The notes: generated from the letters alone by a model not told the origin. A stretch of DNA of 64,000 nucleotides from Verrucomicrobiales bacterium (GCA_029213265.1 JARGNG010000014.1:1-64000), one strand, 5' to 3'; counted from the stretch's first letter, positions 43,258 to 52,830 are shown. Made by a program: numbers and translations.

Positions 43258-45483
43258 CTATCGATTCTCGAGGAAGCGATCACATTCGATCAGGATCGGC
43301 TCGAAGGGATTCCAGTCGAAAGCAAGCGAGTCTCCGTCAGAAAGCATTTCGCCGGATCGAAGATTGATCGCGTTCTCCCAGCCGTGGCGATGAAGAGCTT
43401 TCACCCGAAGCGAGGTCGGGATATTGGCGGTCACTTCACCAATGCTGTTGATGGATCCCTGTCGGGTCGGGTTTAAAACGAAGCCGATCAGTTGGCGGCT
43501 GTCGGATAGATTCCAGCGGATTACCTCGATGAGGGGGAAATCCTGATTTCCGGAAGAAGCGCGCGCAGTGATGGTTGGAGTCCCGATCGCGGGAACGAGG
43601 ATATCCGAAAGGATCTTGCGAAAGGTCTCTCCTTCTTTCGAACTGCGAGTGGCATTGGCGAAGTAGGAGAGCGGAGAAAGATTCAAATAGACCTGTCGGC
43701 CATTCCCCGCCTCCCGAATCCGGACAGCCGGCTGAACGCGTTCGGGCATGACAATTCCCTGATGGAGCAGGCTGTTTTCATAATCCAGTCGCTCCAGATA
43801 CGGCAGCTTATATTTCTCGCCGTTCAGTTCGCAAAGCTGGTCGCCTCCACCGAAGTATCCTCTGTCCATGCGCCCGTCCCGGCCGAAGAGAAGCCCGACG
43901 GACTTTTTCTCCCTACCGTTGCCGTTTTCATCGAGAACCCCGCACCAGTAGTCGGCGATGACGGTTCCTCCGGCTTCCGAAAACCTTTGGATGGCGCTCA
44001 TTTCCCGGTCACTCAAACAAAGCGCTCGGTTCAAAATCATGACCCGGTAGCCGTCTTCGATGAGTTGTCCGGCAGCGACCTGATCATTGGAAACAAAATT
44101 GTACTGGTAGCCGCAATCCTCGAGAAGCTTGCACCAGGCGACGCGATTTTTCCCGGCGGACTGACATTGGTTGTCGAGGCTGCTGGACCGGTTCGGCCAG
44201 GTTCCCCCGTGAGGAATTACATCCGTGACCCAGGAGGCGCGGATCGATGGCATGGAATAGAAAACGGCAATCGCATCCGTTTCGAAACGGGATTCGGGGG
44301 CAAGGATTGATCTGGAAACCTCGCCCTGTACTTCCCGGAGAGCGTCCGAATTTTCCTGCAGGAACGGAGCGATACCATTTTCTCCAAACCAGGGGCCGTG
44401 TCCCTTTGTATCGGGCCAGGCTATTGCCCCCCGGTTTCCATGAAGCAGATAGTACCAATGGAACCAACGATCCAGTTTGGGATCCCCGTTGCTGAACCAA
44501 GTTTGGACACGGGGTCGCTTTTCCGGCCAGGACCAGAAGGAACGAAGGATCTCGTTGGTCACTCCGATGTCGTAGGCCTCGATGAATTGAACATTCCGGG
44601 CCAGCTTGTTGTAGTCGTAGCCTCCGTAGGCGGATGGTTGCTGTGCGCCGACGAAGCCGGCGGGGATGCGTGGATCGAGCTCATTGGTGAACCGCGTCAA
44701 GTCGCCCAGTACGTCCGCAAAATGCGTATCCATGAAGGCGCGCCAGTCCATCCACGGAGCGAGGCGCCAATTGGAAAAAGGGGGCTTGGCGTGGTCTTTT
44801 CGAATGCCTTCAAAAGAGAGGGGAGAAATTTCCGACCAGGAAACATAGTCGGCAGCCCAGGTGAAATTGAGCTTGCTGATTGATACATATTTGGTGCGTA
44901 GCCAGCGGCGATACGCCTCGACCGTGGCGGGAGATGAATCGACTTCGGCGGGAGTATTGAATGCGCCCAGCGAAATCTCGTCGTCGAAGGAGTAGGCCAG
45001 GACCGGACCGGCTTTCGTCGTCGACACGTTGTTCGTCAGGTGTTCCTTCAGTTCCCCGATGACAGCGGGATCACTCAGGGAAACGGGGCGGGGAACGAGT
45101 TCCTTTTTCCGCAGGATCTCATTGACTCCGGTGCGCCCGGTAAGATGGAGAAGACCCTTGTCCGCGGCGTGATCGACGTAGTAGGGGAGTTGGTTTTTTG
45201 TTGCGAAGGCCACCCGATCCTCCTGCTTCCATCCCCGGTCGATGTGGAACGCCCCGAGGCCGACGGAACGATATTGATTGAGATCCCGCTCCGCGTCGGT
45301 TTGGAACTGCCACACCTGGATGAGGTAGCGGTTCCAGTATTCCGGAGACGCTACCCATCGCACGGCATTCGGGTCATCCCGGGTGACCGGGCGACCACCG
45401 GAGTAGGGCTTCCCCAAGTCGGCTTGGAGGTGCCCGGCAGCGGGGAGGAGAAGGAAACTGAGGATCGGTCCGGCGAAGCGCAT
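43258..45483 (-). CDS. Secreted GH42-like (beta-galactosidase fold) protein
   Basis: This 741-residue protein has a signal peptide at about 1-21 (GPILSFLLLPAAGHLQA). A TIM-barrel-like domain spans about 40-400 (SPEYWNRYLIQVWQF, then YSFDDEISLGAF and LRTKYVSISKLNFTWAADYVSW). A Rossmann-like domain resembling the GH42 trimerisation domain follows (about 530-640, MILNRALCLSDREMSAIQRFSEAGGTVIADYW). The end is beta-rich (NLSDSRQLIGFVLNPTRQG). The acid/base position reads D168-E169 rather than the usual Asn-Glu, so activity may differ. GH42 enzymes cleave beta-galactosides, which fits red-algal galactans. It starts 13 bases after the lactonase-like gene in one operon. Confidence 0.78.
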   Translation of the reverse strand: MRFAGPILSFLLLPAAGHLQADLGKPYSGGRPVTRDDPNAVRWVASPEYWNRYLIQVWQFQTDAERDLNQYRSVGLGAFHIDRGWKQEDRVAFATKNQLPYYVDHAADKGLLHLTGRTGVNEILRKKELVPRPVSLSDPAVIGELKEHLTNNVSTTKAGPVLAYSFDDEISLGAFNTPAEVDSSPATVEAYRRWLRTKYVSISKLNFTWAADYVSWSEISPLSFEGIRKDHAKPPFSNWRLAPWMDWRAFMDTHFADVLGDLTRFTNELDPRIPAGFVGAQQPSAYGGYDYNKLARNVQFIEAYDIGVTNEILRSFWSWPEKRPRVQTWFSNGDPKLDRWFHWYYLLHGNRGAIAWPDTKGHGPWFGENGIAPFLQENSDALREVQGEVSRSILAPESRFETDAIAVFYSMPSIRASWVTDVIPHGGTWPNRSSSLDNQCQSAGKNRVAWCKLLEDCGYQYNFVSNDQVAAGQLIEDGYRVMILNRALCLSDREMSAIQRFSEAGGTVIADYWCGVLDENGNGREKKSVGLLFGRDGRMDRGYFGGGDQLCELNGEKYKLPYLERLDYENSLLHQGIVMPERVQPAVRIREAGNGRQVYLNLSPLSYFANATRSSKEGETFRKILSDILVPAIGTPTITARASSGNQDFPLIEVIRWNLSDSRQLIGFVLNPTRQGSINSIGEVTANIPTSLRVKALHRHGWENAINLRSGEMLSDGDSLAFDWNPFEPILIECDRFLENR

Positions 45484-45496
45484 CGGGAAATGATTG

Positions 45497-46609
45497 CTAG
45501 CGTGTGACCAAATCCGAAATCTGATTGTCCCATTTGAGGGTGGCAACTCGTTTGAGGTCTCCCTCTTCGCTGATGCGGTAGGCCATGAGAGAGCCGTTTT
45601 GAAAACCGGTCGCGAGGAGGTAGTTGCCGCCAGGAGAGAGAGCCAGCCCCCAGGGGATTTTGTCGGCGGGGGTGAGGCCGAGATGTTTGACCTCGCCGTT
45701 CTCAAGCACTTCGTAGCGGGAGATGAAGTCAAACTCATGCTTGTGTCCTCGAATGCCGGCGAAGAGGAAACGGCCGTCCGGTGTGATGAGGATATCGGAG
45801 GAGCTGACTCCTTCTTCCGGCGCCTTTGGTCCGGTCAGATCGCACACCTGACGGATCGTGAGCAGCCCGGATTCGGCCCGGTCATAGACCGAGACACCAA
45901 GATGTTGCTCATTGCTGAAATAGAGAACCGGCAGGGTCGGGTGATAGGCGAGATGGCGGGGTCCGGTTCCTTCGGGCGGTTCCGCGTTTAGCGTTTCCAT
46001 CGGCGAGAGTGCACCGGTTTCGGGATCAAAGTGGTATTGATAGAGCGCGTTGGTATCCTTTACGTAGGGGATGTAGATCGAGCGGTTGTCGGGCGAAGGC
46101 AGAACGCAGTGCGCGTTCTTGCGGCCCTCGTTGAGGGTGGAAATGAGATCTCCAACCCGGCCGTTTTCATCCAGAGAATAGATATCCACGAAGCCGTCTC
46201 CGTAGTTGCAGCCAAGGAGGAACCGGCTCCTCCGGTCGAGGCTGAGGTAGGAGTAGCCGTGTGCTCCCTCGAAGGGGATTACGTTCTCTTTTGTACCGTC
46301 ACTTTTCAGAGAAATCGCGGCCCCCGGGGCGCTGCCTTCTTTTCCGCGATTGGTAGTGACATAGACGATCGGCTTTTCGGGATGAGACGTGATCGTAGCC
46401 GGCGAGAAATCCAACCCGATCTTTTCTTTCACCGCTAGAGTGAGTGTGCCATCGGCAGTCGGCTTCGCTTCAATGACCCAGACCTGGTTCGTGGAGCGAC
46501 TCGGGGCATAGACTTGAAATGGGTCCTCTGCAGCAACTTCCAGAAAGCTTCCGATCGAAAAAAGAAAGCAAATACTGTGACGCACCAGGGCGGGAAAAGT
46601 GGGTTTCAT
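45497..46609 (-). CDS. Secreted lactonase-family (YbhE/6-phosphogluconolactonase-like) beta-propeller
   Basis: This 370-residue protein has a signal peptide at about 1-27 (LVRHSICFLFSIGSFLEVAA). Seven-bladed propeller sequence follows: VYAPSRSTNQVWVIEAK, GAHGYSYLSLDRRSRFLLGCNYGDGFV, AHCVLPSPDNRSIYIPYVKDTNALYQY, GPRHLAYHPTLPVLYFSNEQ and SDILITPDGRFLFAGIRGH. These are hallmark lactonase/YbhE blades. Its export argues against the cytosolic 6-phosphogluconolactone step, so an aldonolactone made by an outer sugar dehydrogenase is a plausible substrate. ATG 46609 suits the signal peptide. It leads the operon with the GH42-like protein, 13 bases ahead. Confidence 0.88.
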   Translation of the reverse strand: MKPTFPALVRHSICFLFSIGSFLEVAAEDPFQVYAPSRSTNQVWVIEAKPTADGTLTLAVKEKIGLDFSPATITSHPEKPIVYVTTNRGKEGSAPGAAISLKSDGTKENVIPFEGAHGYSYLSLDRRSRFLLGCNYGDGFVDIYSLDENGRVGDLISTLNEGRKNAHCVLPSPDNRSIYIPYVKDTNALYQYHFDPETGALSPMETLNAEPPEGTGPRHLAYHPTLPVLYFSNEQHLGVSVYDRAESGLLTIRQVCDLTGPKAPEEGVSSSDILITPDGRFLFAGIRGHKHEFDFISRYEVLENGEVKHLGLTPADKIPWGLALSPGGNYLLATGFQNGSLMAYRISEEGDLKRVATLKWDNQISDLVTR

Positions 46610-46847
46610 GAGACAACAAAGCTTCTCTGCGCATTTTCGCAACATGACCGCTGAGCCTGTTTGTGTGACGCTCATGGACAGTTCGTGGGTCAAAGTCGCC
46701 TCGAATGGGAGAATCTCACGTTTGGACAAACGGCATAGAAGGGTCCAGCATTCCTCCGCTGGTATGCGACTTGTAATCATTGCACTTCAACTCTTTGGCT
46801 TCCCTTGAGCGTTCAGCCTGTTCCTCTGCCATAAGAATGAAAAATGA
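46610..46847. other. Intergenic region upstream of the lactonase operon
   Basis: No gene, RNA or strong hairpin is seen. The region separates the PPC-protein stop at 46848 from the lactonase start and should hold the lactonase promoter. A short frame on the + strand has no ribosome site or recognizable product. Confidence 0.4.
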
Positions 46848-48368
46848 TTACTTCTTTTCCTTCTCTTTCGCGGGCTCTTTTTCCCTGGCCGGGGGAATCG
46901 TTAGCCAGATGGATGGAATTTTCACCATCACGTAGGGACCGCGGTAGTTGTCATCGTTGAAGGAAAATGCGGCGACCTTCGGTTTGCCTGTCTTTTTCCC
47001 GTCCTCACCTTTTTCGAATACGTGGATCGTAAGATCCTTTTGAAAGGCCGATGTCTCTTTTTCTGCTTCGAGTTTCAAAACGACGTCGCCTCCCTTTTCC
47101 GCGACTTTATCAGGAGCCGTCAGTTTGACCCGGGGAGGGAGACCCGGAATCTCAAAGGTGAGATCTGACTTGTGGCCCCGGGTTTTTACGATCGTAACTT
47201 TGATGTCGACGTTCTTTCCCGCTTCGAGCACGTATTCTGATTTTTCGATCGTTGCGGTGAAGTCAGGCTTCGGCTCAAGGGCGGAGAGTCGATAACGGAA
47301 TGTGCTTCCTCCCCGCTGAAATCGGTCGAAGATTTCGACCGTGAAGTCTCCGTCTTCAGAAGCCTTCCAGAGATACTCCGGGTCATTCACTTTATTAGCG
47401 TCGTCGACTGTTTTTAGTTCGGATCCATCCGGCTTCCGAATTCGAAGAACCGGATCGGTCGGAAAACCAAGCGCCTGTGCTTCCACCTGAAAAAACAGTG
47501 AGTCTCCCTTTTTCGCGGTGATGGGAATGGAATCCACTTCTCCCGGTTTTCCGAGTGTGCCGGTGACGGACTTTCCCCTTTCCAGCTTCGGCTCTGCCGT
47601 GTCGGGGCCGGGTGATTCCGGAAAAAGCCGGGCGGGCAGGTCTTCTTTCTTTCGTGAAAGGTGGAGGCGGTATTGCGCTTTCTTGTCCCCCCGGAAATAG
47701 ACACTCGCTGCCGGAGGATGGGCAAACGCCATGACCGCGAGAACGAAGTCTCCGGCCTCAGGGGCGGTGAAGGCAAGGCGGGGATCAAGGTGGGCGGGGC
47801 TGTCATGTTCGATCGCGATCCGGTTTCCCGCTGCGTCGTACACTTGCAGAACGGGGTCGATCAGCGAACGGAGGGTGTAGCCTTCCACCGCTGCGTGGAG
47901 GGTTTCCTCCTTCTTGAGGGAGAACCGGAAAGAGTCGAGCTCGTTGTTGGACGGAATTTTCCCATTGATCACGAGAGGCAACCCGGTCATCTCGATCGGA
48001 TGAGCCTGGGCGATTGTGTTTTTATCTTCTTCGCTTTCGAGAATTTCCCGGTTGTCTCCGATCAGGAAAAAAACAGGAGAGCTCACCCCTTCCGGATTCC
48101 GGGCTTGAATGACCACAGGTCCATTTTCTGCCTCCGGCGCTATCTTGATTTTTCCAGTCCCCTTCTTCTCCTTGTCGGGTGTGAAGGTCAGACCTTTCCC
48201 GGAAAACCACAGTTGGACGGGCCAGGGTTCCAGCTTTCCGGTCAAAGTTACCTCGACCTCCGTGCCGCGCATTCCTCCGGGGGGCCAAATCGTATCGAGT
48301 TGCGCGGGTTCTGCAAACCCCGGGAGCACCAGCGTGAGAATCAGGAAACTAACGAACGCCGTTTTCAC
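46848..48368 (-). CDS. Secreted PPC-domain protein of a DUF1501 locus
   Basis: This 506-residue protein has a signal peptide at 1-19 (FVSFLILTLVLPGFA) and begins DTIWPPGGMRGTEVEVTLTG, a mature start I associate with exported PPC-domain proteins beside DUF1501 genes. A first PPC domain lies at about 125-240 (LDSFRFSLKKEETLHAAVEG, DPRLAFTAPEAGDFVLAVMA) and a second at about 255-370 (VDSIPITAKKGDSLFFQVEA, YLWKASEDGDFTVEIFD). A beta-rich C-terminal part ends in a lysine/glutamate tail. The start is GTG, overlapping the DUF1501 stop as GTGA, so translation is coupled. A binding or structural function outside the cell is likely; no catalytic motif is seen. Confidence 0.88.
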   Translation of the reverse strand: MKTAFVSFLILTLVLPGFAEPAQLDTIWPPGGMRGTEVEVTLTGKLEPWPVQLWFSGKGLTFTPDKEKKGTGKIKIAPEAENGPVVIQARNPEGVSSPVFFLIGDNREILESEEDKNTIAQAHPIEMTGLPLVINGKIPSNNELDSFRFSLKKEETLHAAVEGYTLRSLIDPVLQVYDAAGNRIAIEHDSPAHLDPRLAFTAPEAGDFVLAVMAFAHPPAASVYFRGDKKAQYRLHLSRKKEDLPARLFPESPGPDTAEPKLERGKSVTGTLGKPGEVDSIPITAKKGDSLFFQVEAQALGFPTDPVLRIRKPDGSELKTVDDANKVNDPEYLWKASEDGDFTVEIFDRFQRGGSTFRYRLSALEPKPDFTATIEKSEYVLEAGKNVDIKVTIVKTRGHKSDLTFEIPGLPPRVKLTAPDKVAEKGGDVVLKLEAEKETSAFQKDLTIHVFEKGEDGKKTGKPKVAAFSFNDDNYRGPYVMVKIPSIWLTIPPAREKEPAKEKEKK

Positions 48369-49717
48369 GCAAAGAGCTCTTTGATGAGTCGGCCGTTGTT
48401 GACCAATTGGACGGGGCGCCCTGAGGTATCATGCAGGGTAGTCTGGTGATCGATCCCCATCTTTGTGTAGAGGCTTGCCGCGAAGTCCTCCGGTGCGTAA
48501 ATGTTTTCGTTGGCGTAGTACCCTTTGACGTCCGTTGCCCCCACGATTTGTCCCCCAGGAATTCCTGCGCCGGCCATGATGACGCTCATGGCGAAGGACC
48601 AGTGGTCCCGGCCGGCGTCTTTGTTGATCTTCGGGGTGCGACCGAATTCACCTAACAAAACTACCATCGTGTTATCGAGCGAACCGCGATCTGCGAGATC
48701 CTGGATCAGGGCGCTGACACCGACATCGACCCGCTCCGCTTTGTCCTTCTTGTAATTCTCGAAAAGCTTTCGGTGATCGTCCCAACCCCCGTAGTAGACG
48801 GTCACAAAGGGAACTCCCACTTCGGTAAGGCGTCTCGCCATAAGGAGGCGTTGACCGAAATCGTTGCGCCCGTAAGCGTCCCGTGTCTCTTCCTTTTCCC
48901 GCGTAATGTCGAAGGCATTCTGGGCCTCGGTTGAGGTGACGAGGTCGAAGGCCGAGGCGTAGTATTCATCCAGGGCGACGGCAGGGTCCTCGGCGGCGGC
49001 ATCGGTGATGCGGCGCATCTGATCCAGCGAACGACGCAACTCGACGCGGGATTTCGCACGACCGTCCTCGATTTCCTTGGGAAGCGTTACATCGCGAACG
49101 CGAAAGCTATCGCTGTTCGGGTTGTCTGAAATGACAAAAGGGGCATGCTGCGCTCCGAGGAAATTAGGTCCTCCGGATCGTGACATTCTCGGCGTCGAGA
49201 CGTAGGCGGGAAGTCCGTGGGGAACCTGTCGATTTTCGCTGACGACGGATCCAATGCTGGGATGGAATGTGACGTAGGCTCCGCATCCGACCGGAACAGG
49301 AGTCGGCCGGCCCGTCATCAAATAGTGATTTCCGGCACCGTGATTGTTTTGATTGTGAGCAATCGAACGGATCACGGTGAAGTGATCAAAGGTTTTCGCA
49401 AGATGGGGGAACTTGTCGCAGAAGTGAACGCCCGGTACCGTGGTCGGCACTGTCCCGAATTCGCCACGAATTTCTGAAGGAGCGTCCGGCTTCGGATCAA
49501 ACGTTTCGTAGTGGGAGGGCCCCCCGTCGAGCCAGATGAAAATACAGCGGGTATCATTCCCTTTCTTCCCCGGCCCGGCCGCCCCCGCGCTTTGCAGTTT
49601 GAGCATGTCGGTCAGGCCGAGACCGCCTAGAGCGCCCAGTCCGGTCTGGATAAACTGACGTCGACCGAAACCGTTGTTTCGATCCTCGCAATTGCGACTG
49701 AAATAGTTGTGCCTCAT
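48365..49717 (-). CDS. DUF1501 protein with Tat-like leader (second locus)
   Basis: This 450-residue protein starts with a long leader carrying GRRQFIQTGLGALGGLGL, a twin-arginine type. Family blocks are CIFIWLDGGPSHYETFDPKP, YLMTGRPTPVPVGCGA, VVLLGEFGRTPKINKDAGRD and WSFAMSVIMAGAGIPGGQI. The GEFGRTPxxN..GRDHW block resembles the metal site of alkaline-phosphatase-superfamily enzymes, though activity is unknown. It leads into the PPC gene with a 4-base overlap. Its usual DUF1549 partner is not directly upstream. The nearest one is at 52886-55078, with two unrelated genes between. Confidence 0.93.
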   Translation of the reverse strand: MRHNYFSRNCEDRNNGFGRRQFIQTGLGALGGLGLTDMLKLQSAGAAGPGKKGNDTRCIFIWLDGGPSHYETFDPKPDAPSEIRGEFGTVPTTVPGVHFCDKFPHLAKTFDHFTVIRSIAHNQNNHGAGNHYLMTGRPTPVPVGCGAYVTFHPSIGSVVSENRQVPHGLPAYVSTPRMSRSGGPNFLGAQHAPFVISDNPNSDSFRVRDVTLPKEIEDGRAKSRVELRRSLDQMRRITDAAAEDPAVALDEYYASAFDLVTSTEAQNAFDITREKEETRDAYGRNDFGQRLLMARRLTEVGVPFVTVYYGGWDDHRKLFENYKKDKAERVDVGVSALIQDLADRGSLDNTMVVLLGEFGRTPKINKDAGRDHWSFAMSVIMAGAGIPGGQIVGATDVKGYYANENIYAPEDFAASLYTKMGIDHQTTLHDTSGRPVQLVNNGRLIKELFA

Positions 49718-49732
49718 TCGTCCTGAATAAAG

Positions 49733-49766
49733 TTACGCCCCCCGCCAGCGGGGGCAAAGGGCGTAA
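49733..49766 (-). other. Hairpin between the small secreted protein and DUF1501 genes
   Basis: TTACGCCC (49733-49740) pairs with GGGCGTAA (49759-49766), and a nested alternative CCCCCG/CGGGGG (49739-49744 with 49749-49754) competes with it. It lies after the stop at 49787 and 16 bases before the DUF1501 ATG. It may be a weak terminator of the upstream gene or a leader structure of DUF1501. There is no T-run of note. Confidence 0.45.
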
Positions 49767-49786
49767 TTGCGGGCAGTCAGAGGCCT

Positions 49787-50578
49787 CTATCGAGGCTGGA
49801 GACCCCGGAAAATGGATTCCAGGATCTGGCGGGCCGGGTCATTCCGGTAAATGGGTTGCTGTGAGCTGGAGTATCCATGATGAGAGGTCGTGCGGCCGAA
49901 CCTATTGCTCGTGGTTACGCTGCGGTTGGTGTAGGACTGGGAACTGTAACCGGAAGACCGTTGAGGCTGACTTTGAGAACCATACTGCGAGTAGTTGGAA
50001 CTCTGATTCGGGAAGAAGAGATTTCCGACATTCCGGTTTCCGCTTCCATAATGCGGATGGAGAGGAGCCGAATTGTGAGTCAGCGGATTCGGAACGGGGA
50101 TCGGGAATTGAGCCGGGGGGCGCCGATTCTGACGCTGTACTTTTTCCGTGGCGAGTGCTTCGAGAGATTGGAGCGTGCGAGTGATCTTGTTCAGCTCATT
50201 GTGGACGTGAGACGTGTTTCCTGTTTTTCGTTTTCCTCCTTTTTCCGCCTGATCGAGATAACTGTGAATTTGGTGAACCGACGTATCCATGCTGCGAACG
50301 TCCTGGCGCAGTTCGCGGGCTGCGGCCGGGCTTCCGTGGGCCAGCCCATGAATGTGTCGAGCTTTACTCTGCAAATTGCGGATGCATCCCGAGAGCGCGC
50401 GATATTGATAGGTGCCCCGGTAATGGACATCAAACTCGCGCTTCAGGGTGGTGGTCGATTCCTCAAGACGGTGGGTCAATCGGATAATGTCGTCCCTTAA
50501 TCCGGCTTGAAGGGAAGGGGTGAGAAATGCGACGGCTAAGCCGATAGAGCAAGCCAGAGCGAAGGGAGATCTTTTCAT
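49787..50578 (-). CDS. Small secreted protein with helical domain and low-complexity Ser/Gln/Tyr tail
   Basis: This 263-residue protein has a signal peptide at about 1-24 (FALACSIGLAVAFLTPSLQAG). Residues 25-150 are helical and charged (LTHRLEESTTTLKREFDVHY, RELRQDVRSMDTSVHQIHSY), suggesting a helical bundle. The last 110 residues are rich in Ser, Gln, Asn, Tyr and Arg (QSSNYSQYGSQSQPQRSSGY), like prion-like or adhesive low-complexity sequence, and end in QILESIFRGLQPR. I do not recognise a family. ATG 50578 is chosen because the signal peptide begins there. The gene sits head-to-head with the PBP gene. It may be a surface or matrix protein, but that is only a suggestion. Confidence 0.7.
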   Translation of the reverse strand: MKRSPFALACSIGLAVAFLTPSLQAGLRDDIIRLTHRLEESTTTLKREFDVHYRGTYQYRALSGCIRNLQSKARHIHGLAHGSPAAARELRQDVRSMDTSVHQIHSYLDQAEKGGKRKTGNTSHVHNELNKITRTLQSLEALATEKVQRQNRRPPAQFPIPVPNPLTHNSAPLHPHYGSGNRNVGNLFFPNQSSNYSQYGSQSQPQRSSGYSSQSYTNRSVTTSNRFGRTTSHHGYSSSQQPIYRNDPARQILESIFRGLQPR

Positions 50579-50757
50579 AGGGGGGTATTGGGACTCGAGT
50601 AGGGTAGACGAAAGAAAGCAGCCCTTAGGAGTCTTTTTTGCCAATTCGGGATCGAGGCCCCGGCGATGGCAGTGACGCATGATTGCCCGGCCCCGCACTC
50701 ACGTATCGAAGGCGAAGATTCCCAACTTGACCAGAAACCCCCTACCTGTCGGAATAG

Positions 50758-52830
50758 ATGTCCTTCTCCATGGAGTATCCGGCCGACAGATTCCCTGCGT
50801 TCGTGGACTCGATATACGAGCGAGCAGAGGTGGGCTCGGAAATCGGTGAGGATGTGAATGCCTCTTCTCCGAAGCCTCCACGGCGACGCCGGAGGCGGAA
50901 AAAGCGCAGGGGCCAATTCAGGGAGTTCGTTCGATTTTGTTTCTTTTGCGGCCCTCTCTATTTCTTCGGTCAGCCTTTGTGGGAATTTGGAAATGCCCGT
51001 TCATCCTGGGCTTTTGAGCCGCAGGCGCAGGCCCTTCTTTTGGATCGCGATGAGGCTCCTCTCATGAGCTGGCCTGAGTATGGTGACCGCCGTCCGGTGA
51101 AATTCGACCAACTGCCCGGCGAGATGGTCAATGCGGTGCTGGCGCGCGAGGATCAACGGTTTTTTGTTCATCCCGGGTTTGATCCTCAGGCCATCGTGAG
51201 AGCGGGAATCGCTGACGTGAAAGAGAGACGTATTGCTCAGGGCGGATCGACAATCACGATGCAATTGGTGGAGCGTGTCTACCGGTTTCCACAGGACCGC
51301 GCGATCAATAAATTCCGGGCCAAAGCATTCGAATTGATGATGGCGCCGCGGATCGAATGGTACGCTTTTCGGGAGTTTGGCAGTCGTGAGAAGGCTAAAC
51401 AGGCGATCCTCGCCTCGTATCTGAGCCGGGTGGAATATGGCTACCAGACCGTCGGGATCCGGGAGGCTGCGCATTGCTATTTCGGGAAGCCGGTCGAGCG
51501 CCTTACGCTGGGGGAATCCGCCTACCTCGCCGGGTTGATTCGCGGCCCTTCGGTGAACAATGCTTATTTCAATCCTGACAATGCACGAAGTGCCCGCGAT
51601 GCCGTGATTCGCAACATGCGGGAACTCGAAATGATCGATAAGACCGAAGCGAAGAAGGCCAGTTTTTATGTCGCCTCACGACCCCATCGAAAATCGCGAA
51701 AGGGAGACGGCTTTCTTTCGGCAGGGGTTCGGCGCGAACTCGATGGGCTGGTGGCGGAAGGGCGTTTGCAAACGGACTATGCCGGCGAGGAGCGACTTCG
51801 GGTTACGACGACGTTTGATCCGGAGGTTCAGGACCTGGCTCGCGACTCCTTGATTCGCCAACTCAAAAGGATCGAGAAAACGAGAGGATTCCGAGTTCCG
51901 GGGGGGCAGTTGCAAGGGGCCGTTGTCGTCGTCGACAACCAAAGCGGCGCGGTGCTCGCGTCGGTGGGCGGTCGGGATTTTGACCGTCTTTCCTACGACT
52001 GTGCTTTGCAGGCCAAACGGACTGTCGCTAGCGCAGGAAAGCCATTCCTGTATGCCGCTCTGATGAAAAGCCGGAAACTGTCGGCCTTCGCTCAGATTTC
52101 GAATGCTCCGCTGCGGAATTTTGAATCACCCGAGTTTCAGGGGCTGCGTAAACCCCGTGAGACGCTCGCTTTGAAACAGGGGCTTCACCCTTTGTGGAAA
52201 GGGCTGGCCTACAGTAGCAATCGCATGGCGATGAGAGCCGGTGATGCAGCTGGTTTTGTATCCTGGTCCGGATTGTTGCAGGATGTGAATTTGCTCGATG
52301 CACCTCCGGCGAAGCACACTTCCTCGTGGCTCGGAACTTTCGGGGTTCGCCCCGTGGACCTAGCTGCCGCCTACTCGGTTTTCCCGAGAGGCGGTCACTA
52401 CATCGAGCCGTATCTCGTTGAGAAAGTTCACCTTAAGGGACGGACGGTATTTCAAAACCGCTCCCGTCCGAAGCGGGTTTTGCCGACATCGGTTTGCGAT
52501 GAGATTACGGCCTCACTTCGGGAAGTGGTGCGGCAGGGAACCGCCGCGGCACATGGCGGAGCCTCTTTTGCAAAGAGCCTCCCGGTAGCGGGGAAGACGG
52601 GAACTTCGGATGGTGTCGCGGATACCTGGTTTGCGGGATACAGCAGTTCTGTTACCACCGTAGTCTGGATCGGCCTGCCGGAGGGAACGCAAACTATTCT
52701 CGACGACGCGACCGGCGGCAGCCTCGCTTTTCCTCTCTGGAAAATGGTGATGGAGGGACTCCCCGAACGCTATCCGTTCGAAGGCCTCGCGGATTTGGAA
52801 AAAGGAGTGCGGGAAGTTGCGCTTCGGTGA
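50758..52830 (+). CDS. Class A penicillin-binding protein (glycosyltransferase-transpeptidase)
   Basis: This 690-residue bifunctional peptidoglycan synthase has a basic cytoplasmic stretch (PRRRRRRKKRRGQF) followed by a membrane anchor at about 60-78 (FVRFCFFCGPLYFFGQPLW). The GT51 domain (about 110-270) contains AREDQRFFVHPGFDP with catalytic E131, then QGGSTITMQLVER and KAKQAILASYLSRVEYG. The transpeptidase domain (about 330-680) keeps S425-A-G-K428, S486-S-N488 and K613-T-G. The architecture resembles PBP1a/PBP1c. It is the only + gene between leftward genes of a DUF1501-type locus. ATG 50758 has no obvious ribosome site, and a second ATG lies four codons on. Confidence 0.95.
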   Translation: MSFSMEYPADRFPAFVDSIYERAEVGSEIGEDVNASSPKPPRRRRRRKKRRGQFREFVRFCFFCGPLYFFGQPLWEFGNARSSWAFEPQAQALLLDRDEAPLMSWPEYGDRRPVKFDQLPGEMVNAVLAREDQRFFVHPGFDPQAIVRAGIADVKERRIAQGGSTITMQLVERVYRFPQDRAINKFRAKAFELMMAPRIEWYAFREFGSREKAKQAILASYLSRVEYGYQTVGIREAAHCYFGKPVERLTLGESAYLAGLIRGPSVNNAYFNPDNARSARDAVIRNMRELEMIDKTEAKKASFYVASRPHRKSRKGDGFLSAGVRRELDGLVAEGRLQTDYAGEERLRVTTTFDPEVQDLARDSLIRQLKRIEKTRGFRVPGGQLQGAVVVVDNQSGAVLASVGGRDFDRLSYDCALQAKRTVASAGKPFLYAALMKSRKLSAFAQISNAPLRNFESPEFQGLRKPRETLALKQGLHPLWKGLAYSSNRMAMRAGDAAGFVSWSGLLQDVNLLDAPPAKHTSSWLGTFGVRPVDLAAAYSVFPRGGHYIEPYLVEKVHLKGRTVFQNRSRPKRVLPTSVCDEITASLREVVRQGTAAAHGGASFAKSLPVAGKTGTSDGVADTWFAGYSSSVTTVVWIGLPEGTQTILDDATGGSLAFPLWKMVMEGLPERYPFEGLADLEKGVREVALR

